A program made the position numbers and the translations under genes. Below are positions 32,682-41,080 of a DNA stretch of 64,000 nt, in pieces (positions within the stretch are counted from its first letter, which is position 1; every line of letters begins with the position of its first letter). Location of the stretch: positions 2,790,001-2,854,000 of the forward strand of contig NZ_CP134223.1 of assembly GCF_031599675.1 (NCBI RefSeq), read 5' to 3'. The notes below the pieces were generated by a model that saw nothing but the letters and a program-made list of their open reading frames with translations, ran no database searches and was not told the DNA's origin. The stretch is from Paenibacillus pedocola. GTDB lineage: Bacteria > Bacillota > Bacilli > Paenibacillales > Paenibacillaceae.

Positions 32682-34037
32682 ATGAAACTGACGATCTCCC
32701 TGCTGGGTGAAAGCTACCGATTCCATGATTTAAAGGAGCTGTTTGCCAAAGCGAATGAAGAGAAGTCCGGGGATCAGCTGGCTGGCATCGCTGCGGATCA
32801 TGCGAAGGAACGGATGGCAGCCAAGCTGCTGCTGGCTGATCTGACCCTGGCCGATATCCGAGCCCACCCGCTGATACCACCGGAGGAGGACGAAGTATCC
32901 CGGGTGATTGAGGAAGGGGTGGATGAGGCGGTGTATGAGCAGATCCGCCACTGGAAGGTGGGAGATCTGCGGGAACAGCTGCTATCACAGGAGGATGCGC
33001 AGGTACAGGCTATCGGCAGAGGCCTTAACAGCGAAATGGCAGCGGCGGCTGCCAAAATCATGTCCAATCTGGACCTGATTCAAGCCTCCGCCAAATGTGA
33101 GGTACTTACCCGCTGCAATACTGTCCTCGGACAGAAAGGCAGGCTGGGCAGCCGGGCCCAGCCCAATCACCCTACCGATGATCCGCAGGGAGTCAAAGCC
33201 TCAATTTATGATGCTTTAAGCTACGGGGTGGGAGACACGGTGATCGGCATAAATCCGGTCATTGATACAACAGACAATATAGTGCGCCTTTTCCATGAAA
33301 CGATGGAGGTTATCACAAGGTGGAACATCCCCACGCAGAACAGTGTTTTGGCCCATGTGACCACCCAAATGAGGGCGATCCATAAAGGTGCTCCCGCGGA
33401 TCTGATCTTTCAGAGTCTCGCTGGTACTGAGAGCGGAAATACTTCCTTTGGCATCAGTCTGCGGCTGCTGGAGGAAGCGGATCAGCTGATTCGCGAGTCA
33501 GGGACGGCGAAAGGCGAGAACCGCTGGTATTTCGAAACGGGCCAAGGCTCGGAGTTGTCCTCCGGAGGGCATCACGACCTGGACCAGGTGACACTGGAAT
33601 CCCGCTGCTACGGTCTCGCCAAACGCTTTAAGCCGTTTCTGGTCAATACAGTGGTCGGGTTCATCGGCCCGGAGTATCTCTATGACAGCAAGCAGGTGAT
33701 CCGCGCCGGCCTGGAAGATCATTTCATGGGGAAAATTCAGGGGATTCCGATGGGCGTTGATGTCTGCTATACAAACCATATGAAAGCTGACCAGAACGAC
33801 ATGGACAATCTGTCCGTATTGCTGGCGGCCGCCGGGGTTAACTTTTTGATCGGTGTGCCAATGGCTGATGATTGTATGCTCAATTATCAGTCCACCAGCT
33901 TTCACGATATTGCCACTTTGAGAGAGCTGCTGCGCCTCCAGCCGGGAGCTGAGTTTGCCGCATGGGCGGAAGGCATGGGAATTCTGCAGAACGGGCGCCT
34001 GACCATGCGGGCTGGAGATCCGGGTATTTTTGTGTAA
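32682..34037 (+). CDS. eutB: Ethanolamine ammonia-lyase large subunit
   Basis: EutB carries the active site of the adenosylcobalamin-dependent lyase that turns ethanolamine into acetaldehyde and ammonia. The 451 residues match the family (453 in E. coli). Conserved stretches include RCNTVLGQKGRLGSRAQPNHPTDD (as LGSRAQPNHPTDDP), GDTVIGINPVIDTTDN, FQSLAGTESGNTSFGI, YFETGQGSELSSGGHHDLDQ and MGVDVCYTNHMKADQND. AAAGGAG precedes the ATG. The cofactor needs vitamin B12 from elsewhere; no cobalamin genes or riboswitch are visible here. It forms the enzyme with eutC downstream. Confidence 0.98.
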   Translation: MKLTISLLGESYRFHDLKELFAKANEEKSGDQLAGIAADHAKERMAAKLLLADLTLADIRAHPLIPPEEDEVSRVIEEGVDEAVYEQIRHWKVGDLREQLLSQEDAQVQAIGRGLNSEMAAAAAKIMSNLDLIQASAKCEVLTRCNTVLGQKGRLGSRAQPNHPTDDPQGVKASIYDALSYGVGDTVIGINPVIDTTDNIVRLFHETMEVITRWNIPTQNSVLAHVTTQMRAIHKGAPADLIFQSLAGTESGNTSFGISLRLLEEADQLIRESGTAKGENRWYFETGQGSELSSGGHHDLDQVTLESRCYGLAKRFKPFLVNTVVGFIGPEYLYDSKQVIRAGLEDHFMGKIQGIPMGVDVCYTNHMKADQNDMDNLSVLLAAAGVNFLIGVPMADDCMLNYQSTSFHDIATLRELLRLQPGAEFAAWAEGMGILQNGRLTMRAGDPGIFV

Positions 34038-34114
34038 CCTGAGGATTAAGCGTTGTATGGCATGAGAGTTAGCGGGAATGCTGAAGCACCTGAAACTTTA
34101 AGGAGGGAGATCCT

Positions 34115-34825
34115 ATGGTTAACAGTGAGGTGGACAAAGTTGAGTGGTTAAAGCAAACGACACCCGCCAGAATCGGCACCGGCCGTGCAGGAACCAGGCC
34201 CACTACAGCCGAACAGCTGAAGCTGCGCTGTGACCATGCGGCGGCAGTGGACTCGGTTTACGGTAAGGTCAGCCAGGGGCTGCTGGAGGAACTGGGGTTA
34301 TTTTCAGTAGAGTCGGGCGCTCTGGATAAGGAGCTGTATCTGCGGCGTCCTGATCTGGGCAGGCTTCTGCCTGACAGCAGCCTCCAGACCCTGAAGCAAC
34401 GCTGTATCCAGCAGCCGCAAGTGCAGATTATAGTATCGGACGGACTCAGCGCAAATGCGATTGAGAGCAATCTTCGGGACATCTACCCGGCGCTGCTGGA
34501 TTCGCTGGAGGTGCACAAGTTGTCCGCAGGCACTCCGTTTTTTGTGCTTAACGGCCGGGTAGGCTGCATGAATGCCATCGGCGATATCCTGCACCCGGAA
34601 GTGGTAGTGCTTTTGATCGGGGAGCGGCCGGGGCTGATCACCTCTCATTCGATGAGCGCGTATCTCTGCTACCGGCCCAGCTATGGAATGACTGATTCCG
34701 AGCGGATCGTCGTTTCGAATATCCACCAGGGAGGTACCCCTCCTGTTGAAGCTGGAGCCTATCTGGGCGGGCTGATCGCCAAAATACTGGAACAGCAAAC
34801 GAGCGGTGTCGGCCTGCACCTGTAG
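34115..34825 (+). CDS. eutC: Ethanolamine ammonia-lyase small subunit
   Basis: EutC binds adenosylcobalamin together with EutB. The 236 residues are shorter than the 295 of E. coli EutC because the N-terminal extension is reduced, as in several Bacillota. Key segments are ARIGTGRAGTRPTTAEQLKLR near the start (RIGTGRAGTRPTT), DHAAAVDSVYG, VSDGLSANAIESNL, GRVGCMNAIGDIL and LLIGERPGLITSHSMSAYLCYRP. AAGGAGGGAG precedes the ATG. The 77-base gap after eutB contains no obvious structure. The stop is followed by a short membrane-peptide gene and a permease. Confidence 0.97.
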   Translation: MVNSEVDKVEWLKQTTPARIGTGRAGTRPTTAEQLKLRCDHAAAVDSVYGKVSQGLLEELGLFSVESGALDKELYLRRPDLGRLLPDSSLQTLKQRCIQQPQVQIIVSDGLSANAIESNLRDIYPALLDSLEVHKLSAGTPFFVLNGRVGCMNAIGDILHPEVVVLLIGERPGLITSHSMSAYLCYRPSYGMTDSERIVVSNIHQGGTPPVEAGAYLGGLIAKILEQQTSGVGLHL

Positions 34826-34898
34826 CCTGCTTAGAATTCTCCCCGCACACATTGTGCACCTGACCAAAAACTTAGGTTTTGCTAGGGAGGTGAGGAAG

Positions 34899-35018
34899 AT
34901 GGTTCTGGGTATCCTATGCGTTCTGCTGCCTTGTCTGGTTATTCTTGGCATTACACTGGCAGCAAACAAAAATATCCGTGAATTTGATGAGTCCACTCAT
35001 GAAAGCTTTTTGGGGTAA
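34899..35018 (+). CDS. 39-residue single-pass membrane peptide between eutC and the permease
   Basis: A very short frame with a real ribosome site: GGGAGG eight bases before the ATG. The peptide is MVLGILCVLLPCLVILGIT, then LAANKNIREFDESTHESFLG: one hydrophobic helix of about 20 residues and a charged tail. Its stop abuts the reading frame of the permease (TAAATG), so the two are likely co-translated. Small hydrophobic partners are known for some transporters (for example KdpF and AcrZ). A subunit or regulator of the following permease is an inference from position. Coding potential rests on the start site and composition only. Confidence 0.6.
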   Translation: MVLGILCVLLPCLVILGITLAANKNIREFDESTHESFLG

Positions 35019-35057
35019 ATGCCTCGTAGCATCCATTATGTGAACCGGGAGAGGAAG

Positions 35058-36629
35058 ATGGACATGAATCAGATCAAAGATGAGCAACTGCTGCAGGACA
35101 AAAAGGATTTAAATAAATTCGGCTATGCCCAGGAGCTGCTGCGCAGTATGGGCGGATTCTCCAACTTTGCCATTTCCTTTTCCATTATCTCTATACTCAC
35201 CGGAGCTGTCTCCCTTTACGGCCATGGCCTGACTTACGGCGGTCCGGGGATGATGGGCTACGGCTGGCCGCTGGTAGCGCTGTTCGTGCTGCTGATAGCG
35301 GCTGCGCTGGCTGAATTGGCTTCTGCGATTCCTACGGCCGGGGCGCTGTATCACTGGGCTTCGGTGCTGGCGAACAAACGGTGGGGCTGGTACACAGCCT
35401 GGATCAATCTGATCGGCCAGATCGGGATTGTTGCCGGCATTGATTATTCCGCTGCATTATTCGCTGATCCGCTGCTGTCGGATGTCTTCGGCTATACCTC
35501 GACGGATACCACGATTCTAATCACATTTATTGTTATCCTGCTCACCCACGGCATTTGCAATCATGTCGGTATCCGCATGGTCGCAAGACTGAATGATTTC
35601 TCCGCCTGGTACCATATTGTGATTGCTGCCGGACTGGTCGTAACACTGGCGCTGTTCACTAAATCTGACCTCCAGCCGGTCAGTTATTTATTCAAAGTTG
35701 GAGAGACGTTCTCCGACAAGCCGTATGCCTTTGCCTTTCTGATCGGGCTGCTGCAGGCCCAGTGGACTTTCACCGGCTACGATGCGTCCGCCCATACCAT
35801 TGAAGAGACGGTGAATCCGCGGATCCGCGCGCCTTGGGGGATTTTCACCTCGGTAGCTTATTCGTTTGTTTTCGGATTTATTATGCTGGCCTTTGTGACT
35901 TTGTCGATTCAGGATGCGGGCGCAGCTACGGCGGCAGACAATGCTTTTATATATGTCATTAGCGAGGCGCTCGGAGGCACATTCGGCAAAATCGTTCTGT
36001 GGCTCATTACCCTGGCAATGTGGTTTTGCGGGTTGTCCTCCATTACCTCCTTCTCCAGAATGATGTACGCCTTCTCCCGGGACAAAGGGATGCCGCTTAG
36101 CAGACACTGGGCGGAAATCTCCAAGAAATACCGTACACCGGCCAAAGCAATCTGGCTGTCAGTTGCGCTCTCTTTTCTGCTGGCTTTTATTGATTATATG
36201 ATTAAAATCATCAATCCGGATGCTACCTACGGAACGTTAGTATTTCTCACGGCAGTAAGCGTGGTCGGACTGTATGTGGCATACGGCATTCCGATCTTCC
36301 TGAAGCTGCTGGCCCAGCGTAAAGGCTTGTTTCAGCCCAAGCATCTGGGACCATGGAATTTAGGCAAATACAGTAATATTGTGGCTGTGCTGTCCCTGGT
36401 GTGGATCGTGTTCATCAGTGTAATTATGATGATTCCGCCTAATCAAAACGCGGCCTATGCCATGTTGGGCATGATGCTGATCCTGGTAATTATGGATTTC
36501 TCGTATTACCGCAAACATTTTGAAGGACCGCAGGCTGCGCTTCGGACCTCCATGGCGGACCTCCAGCGAAGAGAACAGGAATTGGAGCTGAGCTCCGGCC
36601 AGGGAACGGGCTCTGCCACCACGCTATAG
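35058..36629 (+). CDS. APC superfamily permease, probable ethanolamine or amine importer
   Basis: A 523-residue transporter with twelve predicted membrane segments and the APC signature FAISFSIISILTGAVSLYGHGL in helix 1 and GALYHWASVLANKRWGWYTAW (as AGALYHWASVLANK) in helix 3. The sequence belongs to the GABA/choline/amino acid permease branch (BAT1/UGA4-like; FTGYDASAHTIEETVNPR is characteristic), not to EutH. Being last in the eut operon it most likely brings in ethanolamine or a related amine. GGGAGAGGAAG precedes the ATG at 35058; an earlier ATG at 35019 adds 13 residues and lacks a site of that quality. Confidence 0.88.
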   Translation: MDMNQIKDEQLLQDKKDLNKFGYAQELLRSMGGFSNFAISFSIISILTGAVSLYGHGLTYGGPGMMGYGWPLVALFVLLIAAALAELASAIPTAGALYHWASVLANKRWGWYTAWINLIGQIGIVAGIDYSAALFADPLLSDVFGYTSTDTTILITFIVILLTHGICNHVGIRMVARLNDFSAWYHIVIAAGLVVTLALFTKSDLQPVSYLFKVGETFSDKPYAFAFLIGLLQAQWTFTGYDASAHTIEETVNPRIRAPWGIFTSVAYSFVFGFIMLAFVTLSIQDAGAATAADNAFIYVISEALGGTFGKIVLWLITLAMWFCGLSSITSFSRMMYAFSRDKGMPLSRHWAEISKKYRTPAKAIWLSVALSFLLAFIDYMIKIINPDATYGTLVFLTAVSVVGLYVAYGIPIFLKLLAQRKGLFQPKHLGPWNLGKYSNIVAVLSLVWIVFISVIMMIPPNQNAAYAMLGMMLILVIMDFSYYRKHFEGPQAALRTSMADLQRREQELELSSGQGTGSATTL

Positions 36630-36657
36630 TGAACCTACATACCTTTCCGGCTGAGTT

Positions 36658-36695
36658 ATCCTCTGCCTGCTGCTGCGGGTGGAGGATTTTTGTGT
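36658..36695 (+). terminator. Terminator of the eut operon
   Basis: ATCCTC pairs with GAGGAT around an inner GC-rich part, followed by TTTTTG. Confidence 0.65.
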
Positions 36696-36801
36696 CTAAT
36701 TGTCGAGATTTGGCAGAGTACTTTATCGCCGCTTAATACTTCCCGTATATGCTTGTAAGAAGAGTGATAAAATTCACGAAGAAAAGCATATAGGTGATGA
36801 G

Positions 36802-37710
36802 ATGAATAAACAGCGGACACTGTCCCGCAAATTAGCGGTAATTCCACAGTACCTCCAGCATTTAAACGGCAGGCTGAAAGGGGAAGTCAAAGCGCTTGGC
36901 CAATTATCCGCATTGCTGGATATTATGAATAATGAACGTCTGGATACGTTTTTCCAGCCGATTCTTCAGCTGCGAACCGGGCGGACACTCGGGCATGAGG
37001 TGCTTAACAGGCCCCCTGCTTCGATGCATTTTCCGACGACCGAGCATTTTTATGAGTTTGCCGGACGGACGGAGCAGATGTACAGGTTTGAACAAAATTG
37101 CCGCAGGATGTCACTTACGCGGTACATAGAAAGGCTGCCGAGGACGGAGGCCGGGAGCGGTAGGCTTGTGTTTGTTAATGTCCATCCGGGGGTACTGGAT
37201 GACGCCCGTCATAAAAGCGGTGAGACGCTGGCCTTGCTGCAGTCGCTGGGATTGTCACCGGAGCGGATAGTTTTTGAGCTGACTGAACGGCAGGCGGTGC
37301 AGGATTATATCGGCTTTGAAAAGGTGCTGTCCCATTACCGTGAGCAGGGCTTCCGGATTGCTGTTGACGATGCGGGTTCCGGTTATAACAGCCTAAAAAC
37401 GCTTGTCTATTTGAAACCGGAATTTATCAAGCTGGACAAATCACTGATCCGCGGAATTCACGGCAGCCGGGAGCAGCAGGAGCTGCTGGAGCTAGTCAGG
37501 GAATATGCTGCACGCTCGGCAACCCGGGTAATCGCTGAAGGGATTGAAACGGCGGAGGAGCTGCTGTTTCTACAGCGGGCAGGCATCGATTTCGGACAGG
37601 GCTATGCGCTGGGCAGACCGGCACAGCTGCCGGTACAAGGAGCCTTGCCGCCGGGATCCATTCAAGCTGCAGGAAGAGGAGGCTACAGCTATGTTTCTTC
37701 AGATCGGTGA
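36802..37710 (+). CDS. EAL-domain cyclic di-GMP phosphodiesterase
   Basis: A 302-residue protein with a short N-terminal helix and one EAL domain from about residue 50. The catalytic residues are all there by eye: Glu in HEVLNRP (an EVL variant of EAL), Asn in VFVNVHP, Glu in FELTERQ, Asp-Asp in IAVDDAGSGYNS, Lys in IKLDKSLI, Glu in VIAEGIET and Gln in GQGYALGRP. Loop 6 reads DDAGSGY in place of DDFGTGY, so activity is likely but altered dimerisation cannot be excluded. AGGTGATG precedes the ATG at 36802. The next gene, a GGDEF protein, starts inside this one. No membrane segment or sensor domain is visible. Confidence 0.88.
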   Translation: MNKQRTLSRKLAVIPQYLQHLNGRLKGEVKALGQLSALLDIMNNERLDTFFQPILQLRTGRTLGHEVLNRPPASMHFPTTEHFYEFAGRTEQMYRFEQNCRRMSLTRYIERLPRTEAGSGRLVFVNVHPGVLDDARHKSGETLALLQSLGLSPERIVFELTERQAVQDYIGFEKVLSHYREQGFRIAVDDAGSGYNSLKTLVYLKPEFIKLDKSLIRGIHGSREQQELLELVREYAARSATRVIAEGIETAEELLFLQRAGIDFGQGYALGRPAQLPVQGALPPGSIQAAGRGGYSYVSSDR

Positions 37711-38659
37711 AATTGCTGAGCAGATTCCGGAGATTTCCCCGCATCATAAATGCGAGTATGTGGATCAAATTTTCAAAACAAGCCCCCGGCTGCAGGGAGT
37801 CTGTGTTATTGAAAACGGACAAGCAGTAGCCTTGATCATGCGCATCCGTTTTTATCAGCAGATCGGCACTTTGTACGGATATACGCTTTATATGGGCAGA
37901 CCGGTGGAGCTGGTTATGGACAGGAACCCGCTGGTGGTTGACTACAAGACGCCGATTACAGAGGTCAGCCGATTAGCTATGGACAGAAGTGAGGAGCATC
38001 TATACGACTACGTGCTTGTAACACATGAAGAGCATTTATTCGGGGCGGTGAGCGTTCGTGATCTGCTGCTCAACTTTGCCGAGATTCAGGCGGTTGCGGC
38101 CAGCTTTCTTAACCCGCTCACAGGTCTGCCGGGCAACCTCAGCATCAATGAATGGATGGTGAAGTCGCTTTTGCAGGAGCAGTTCAGTGTGCTTTACATC
38201 GATCTGGACCATTTCAAAGCGTATAACGATTCATACGGATTTAAAGAGGGTGACCGGATGATTCAGGCGGCAGCTGAGATATTGAAGCATTCTGCCCTGC
38301 AGCTGGAAGGGTTCCTGGGCCATATCGGCGGAGATGATTTTATCATCTTTATTAATAATTATCAGTTTGAAGACTGCTGTAAAAGGATCATTAAGGAGTT
38401 CGAAACGGCTGTAAAGGGCTTTTATCACCCGGGTCATCTAGCTCAGCAATATGTACTGGCGGAAACCCGCTCGGGGCGCATGGAAAAAATTCCGCTGGTC
38501 TCGATATCCGTTGCTGTAGTGACTAACCGATTCCGCCAGTTCGCAACGATCGAGGCACTTTCCGAGGAAGCGGCGCGGATTAAGAAAAGATGCAAAATGA
38601 TCAAAGGCAGCAGCTATGTAGACGATTCTGACCTTGTTGTCAGCAGATCCGGCAACTAA
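37691..38659 (+). CDS. CBS-pair GGDEF protein (probable diguanylate cyclase)
   Basis: A 322-residue protein: an N-terminal CBS-like pair (about 10-135, QGVCVIENGQAVALIMR and HLFGAVSVRDLLL) joined to a GGDEF domain (about 150-315). NPLTGLPGN, LYIDLDHFKAYNDSYGFKEGD and GGDDF at 213-217 are intact. GGDDF is an accepted variant of GGDEF. The start ATG lies 20 bases before the end of the EAL gene, with GAGGAGG nine bases upstream, so synthesis of the two opposing enzymes is coupled. CBS pairs often bind adenine nucleotides, which could tie activity to energy state (inference). This layout resembles the EAL-plus-CBS-GGDEF proteins, here split in two. Confidence 0.88.
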   Translation: MFLQIGEIAEQIPEISPHHKCEYVDQIFKTSPRLQGVCVIENGQAVALIMRIRFYQQIGTLYGYTLYMGRPVELVMDRNPLVVDYKTPITEVSRLAMDRSEEHLYDYVLVTHEEHLFGAVSVRDLLLNFAEIQAVAASFLNPLTGLPGNLSINEWMVKSLLQEQFSVLYIDLDHFKAYNDSYGFKEGDRMIQAAAEILKHSALQLEGFLGHIGGDDFIIFINNYQFEDCCKRIIKEFETAVKGFYHPGHLAQQYVLAETRSGRMEKIPLVSISVAVVTNRFRQFATIEALSEEAARIKKRCKMIKGSSYVDDSDLVVSRSGN

Positions 38660-38768
38660 CACGGGTAGTTCTCAGCGGCTGAGAAGGGTCAGTACGCTTG
38701 AACAAGCTGCGTCTATGCGGTAATATTGACAACAATAAGAGCATGCTAGACCCTTTCGGTGGAGAGTG

Positions 38769-39218
38769 ATGAGAATGCATGGCAAGGGGCTGGAGTCGTG
38801 GGGGGCGTTCGAACCCTTCCACATCATGCTGAATGATTACAGGGTCGCTGATATCGTGATAACTTCTCATGCCCAGAGCCGCTATACGGACCGGGTAAGC
38901 CAAAGCGAAGGCAACGGCAGCAATGGAGAGATTGGCGCATGGTTGTGGCAATGTCTGAAACAGAACCGGATTAAGCCATATTTGCAGAGCAAATACAACG
39001 CGTACCTGATTGACGAGGATACCGTTGTGATAGCAGAGTTCAAGCAGCTGGAGGGCGTCACCAGCCTTTCCGGCCGTCCGCTGCATATCATGGTCATCAT
39101 ATCCTTTCTGGGGCGGATCTCAGCGACTCCACAACTGCGGGATTTGCAGACGTATTATTCCAGGCTGCGGAATTCCCGCCGGATGAAGCTGATGAAGAAG
39201 CGCCGCAAACGCAGATAA
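38769..39218 (+). CDS. Uncharacterised basic protein with an HAxxRxxxR motif
   Basis: I do not recognise this 149-residue protein. It has ITSHAQSRYTDRV near residue 35, a pattern like the HAxxRxxxR of DUF4258/RelE-type small proteins, strand-rich segments YNAYLIDEDTVVIAEF and PLHIMVIISFLG, and a very basic end (KKRRKRR). This would suit a nucleic-acid-binding protein. GGAGAG lies two to seven bases before candidate starts at 38766 (GTG), 38769 (ATG) and 38775 (ATG); the middle one is my choice. No antitoxin-like partner is next to it, so a toxin role is not supported. It ends at a terminator. Confidence 0.6.
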   Translation: MRMHGKGLESWGAFEPFHIMLNDYRVADIVITSHAQSRYTDRVSQSEGNGSNGEIGAWLWQCLKQNRIKPYLQSKYNAYLIDEDTVVIAEFKQLEGVTSLSGRPLHIMVIISFLGRISATPQLRDLQTYYSRLRNSRRMKLMKKRRKRR

Positions 39219-39233
39219 TGCACAGCGATTTAC

Positions 39234-39272
39234 AAAGAAGGCATGCGGCTGAGGCTGCATGTCCTTTTTTTG
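39234..39272 (+). terminator. Terminator after the basic orphan
   Basis: AAGGCATGC with GCATGTCCTT as arms around GGCTGAGG, followed by a seven-T run. Confidence 0.75.
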
Positions 39273-39547
39273 AGAGGAAGTCTATACGGAAAGTTAAAAT
39301 GAATTGCTATATATTTGACTTGAAAAACTTAAGAAAAGGGAAAGGAGTGACGGAGGGGGGTTTTGGAACTGGAGGAGCGGTAGCGTCCGCCTTTTGGTTT
39401 GGATTTATACCGCGAAAAGCGGCTAAATTCAGAAAATCCAAAACTAACAGCGGCCGGAAGTCCAAACATTCACCGCAGTTGCGACTGAACTTCGTATTCT
39501 TAAAACTTTCATTTCAATTTATTAAGCAATGAAGGAGTCCTGAATGC
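39273..39547 (+). other. Non-coding region before the LysR gene, with a structured element
   Basis: No credible gene: the open frame here starts before the terminator and has no ribosome site. The region holds hairpins. TTTGGATTT (39398-39406) pairs with AAATCCAAA (39434-39442), enclosing CCGC-gaaaaGC-type stem CCGC/GCGG (39410-39413, 39419-39422), and upstream GCGG-TAGCGT-CCGC. The sequence type resembles dispersed non-coding elements of Paenibacillus chromosomes as I recall them; only one copy is present in this window. Confidence 0.45.
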
Positions 39548-40447
39548 ATGAATTTTCATCAGCTACATATTTTTTATACCGTTTCCGAACAGGGAAGCTT
39601 CTCAGCTGCGGCCCAGAGACTGCATATGACACAGCCTGCCGTGACTATGCAGGTGCAGGCGCTGGAGGATTATTTTGGCGCCAAGCTGTTCGACCGCTCC
39701 AGTAAAAAAATTGTTCTCTCTGAAGCAGGCCAGGTCCTTCTGCCTTATGCACGGCGGAGCATTCAGCTGATCCGTGAGGCAGATCAGGCCATGTCGGCGT
39801 TCACACATATGCTGGAGGGGCGTCTGCAGCTGGGCGCCAGCCTGACGATTGGCGAGTATGTGCTTCCGCGGCTGCTCGGGCCCTTCGGTAAAGCATATCC
39901 GAATATCTCCATTATGATGAAGGTGATGAACACCTCGCAGATCATAGAGGAGATTCATAAGCATCAGCTGAATTTCGGGCTGATTGAGGCCCCGGTATCG
40001 CATCCGGCAATGGTATTTGAACCGGTCATGGGCGATGAGCTGAAGCTGATCGTTCCCAGGGAGCATCCGCTAGCGGACAAGGAGGAAGTTACGCTGGCTG
40101 AAGCGCTGCAGTACCCGTTCGTACTGCGTGAGCAAGGGTCGGGAACCCGTAGGGTGATGGAGGAGCAAATGCTTGACAAAGGGCTCGATCCGGGAGCAAT
40201 GCGGGTGGTGATGGAGCTGGGCAGCACAGGGGCGGTTAAGTCAGCCGTGGAGGCCGGACTAGGGATCACGATAATCTCAGCTTCTTCGGTCAAGCATGAA
40301 GTCACTCTGGGTCTGTTGAAAATTGTGAATATTACAGATGCCTCTTTTAAAAGGCAATTCTATGCGATTCATCTGAAATCGACGCTGCTGCCGATCTCGG
40401 CGGTCACCTTTCTGACTTTTCTGCGTGAGCATACGGATGAATGGTAA
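39548..40447 (+). CDS. LysR-family transcriptional regulator
   Basis: A 299-residue LysR regulator with the N-terminal winged helix (FHQLHIFYTVSEQGSFSAAAQRLHMTQPAVTMQV, read in parts: FSAAAQRLHMTQPAVT) and a C-terminal effector-binding domain (about 90-295). It resembles the CysL/YwfK and CbbR branch (GASLTIGEYVLPRLLG, REQGSGTRRVMEE), whose members often control sulfur or carbon assimilation. GAAGGAG lies about ten bases before the ATG. No divergent target gene lies next to it; the upstream neighbour is on the same strand, so the regulated gene cannot be inferred from context. Confidence 0.92.
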   Translation: MNFHQLHIFYTVSEQGSFSAAAQRLHMTQPAVTMQVQALEDYFGAKLFDRSSKKIVLSEAGQVLLPYARRSIQLIREADQAMSAFTHMLEGRLQLGASLTIGEYVLPRLLGPFGKAYPNISIMMKVMNTSQIIEEIHKHQLNFGLIEAPVSHPAMVFEPVMGDELKLIVPREHPLADKEEVTLAEALQYPFVLREQGSGTRRVMEEQMLDKGLDPGAMRVVMELGSTGAVKSAVEAGLGITIISASSVKHEVTLGLLKIVNITDASFKRQFYAIHLKSTLLPISAVTFLTFLREHTDEW

Positions 40448-40487
40448 TTGGCTGAAGTGTATATAACATAGACGGGGGAGTCGGAGA

Positions 40488-41054
40488 ATGGCTGTATTAG
40501 TGCGGGGTGAAAAGGTTGTACTGCGGGATCTGACCGAAAGTGATATACGTAAAATCTATTATCACTACTATGAGGCAGAAGACCAGGAGTTTCAGCGCTG
40601 GGATGGACCGTATGAACCGCTGGAAGAGCTGAGCTATGAACAATTCGCCGGGAAATATCAGGGGGCATTAGCCCTTGCTGGAACGGATGAACCCCGGAAC
40701 CGGCTGATTATTGAAATCGACGGTGAGCTAAAAGGCACAGTCGGCAGGTACTGGGTGTCGGAGGCTACGAACTGGTTCGAAATCGGTATCGTTATTTTTG
40801 ACTCCCGGTACTGGTCAGGCGGTTACGGCACAGAGGCATTCAAAATGTGGATGGCCTATCTGTTTAATTCGCTTGATACCGTACACCTCGGCATAGGTAC
40901 CTGGTCCGGCAATGTCCGGATGATGGGTCTGGCTGCTAAATGCGGTATGGTAGAAGAAGCGCGTGTCCGTAAAGCACGGATCGTGCGGGGCGAGCATTAT
41001 GATGCCATCAAGATGGGAATTCTTCGTGAAGAATGGGAGTCGGCAGGCAGATAA
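40488..41054 (+). CDS. GNAT family N-acetyltransferase (RimJ/RimL-like)
   Basis: A 188-residue acetyltransferase beginning VLRDLTESDIRKIYYHYYEAE, the usual RimJ/RimL start. The acetyl-CoA binding core is FEIGIVIFDSRYWSGGYGTEAFKMW with GGYGTEA as the pyrophosphate loop. Substrate unknown. GGGGGAGTCGGAG precedes the ATG. The next gene begins 26 bases downstream of the stop, so the two may be co-transcribed. Confidence 0.9.
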   Translation: MAVLVRGEKVVLRDLTESDIRKIYYHYYEAEDQEFQRWDGPYEPLEELSYEQFAGKYQGALALAGTDEPRNRLIIEIDGELKGTVGRYWVSEATNWFEIGIVIFDSRYWSGGYGTEAFKMWMAYLFNSLDTVHLGIGTWSGNVRMMGLAAKCGMVEEARVRKARIVRGEHYDAIKMGILREEWESAGR

Positions 41055-41080
41055 TAAATCTTGGGAACGGAGTGGCGGGC

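Noticed and set aside
39218..39532. 104-codon open frame before the LysR gene
   Set aside because: It begins before a terminator hairpin, has no ribosome site, has odd composition and crosses a strongly structured non-coding region.
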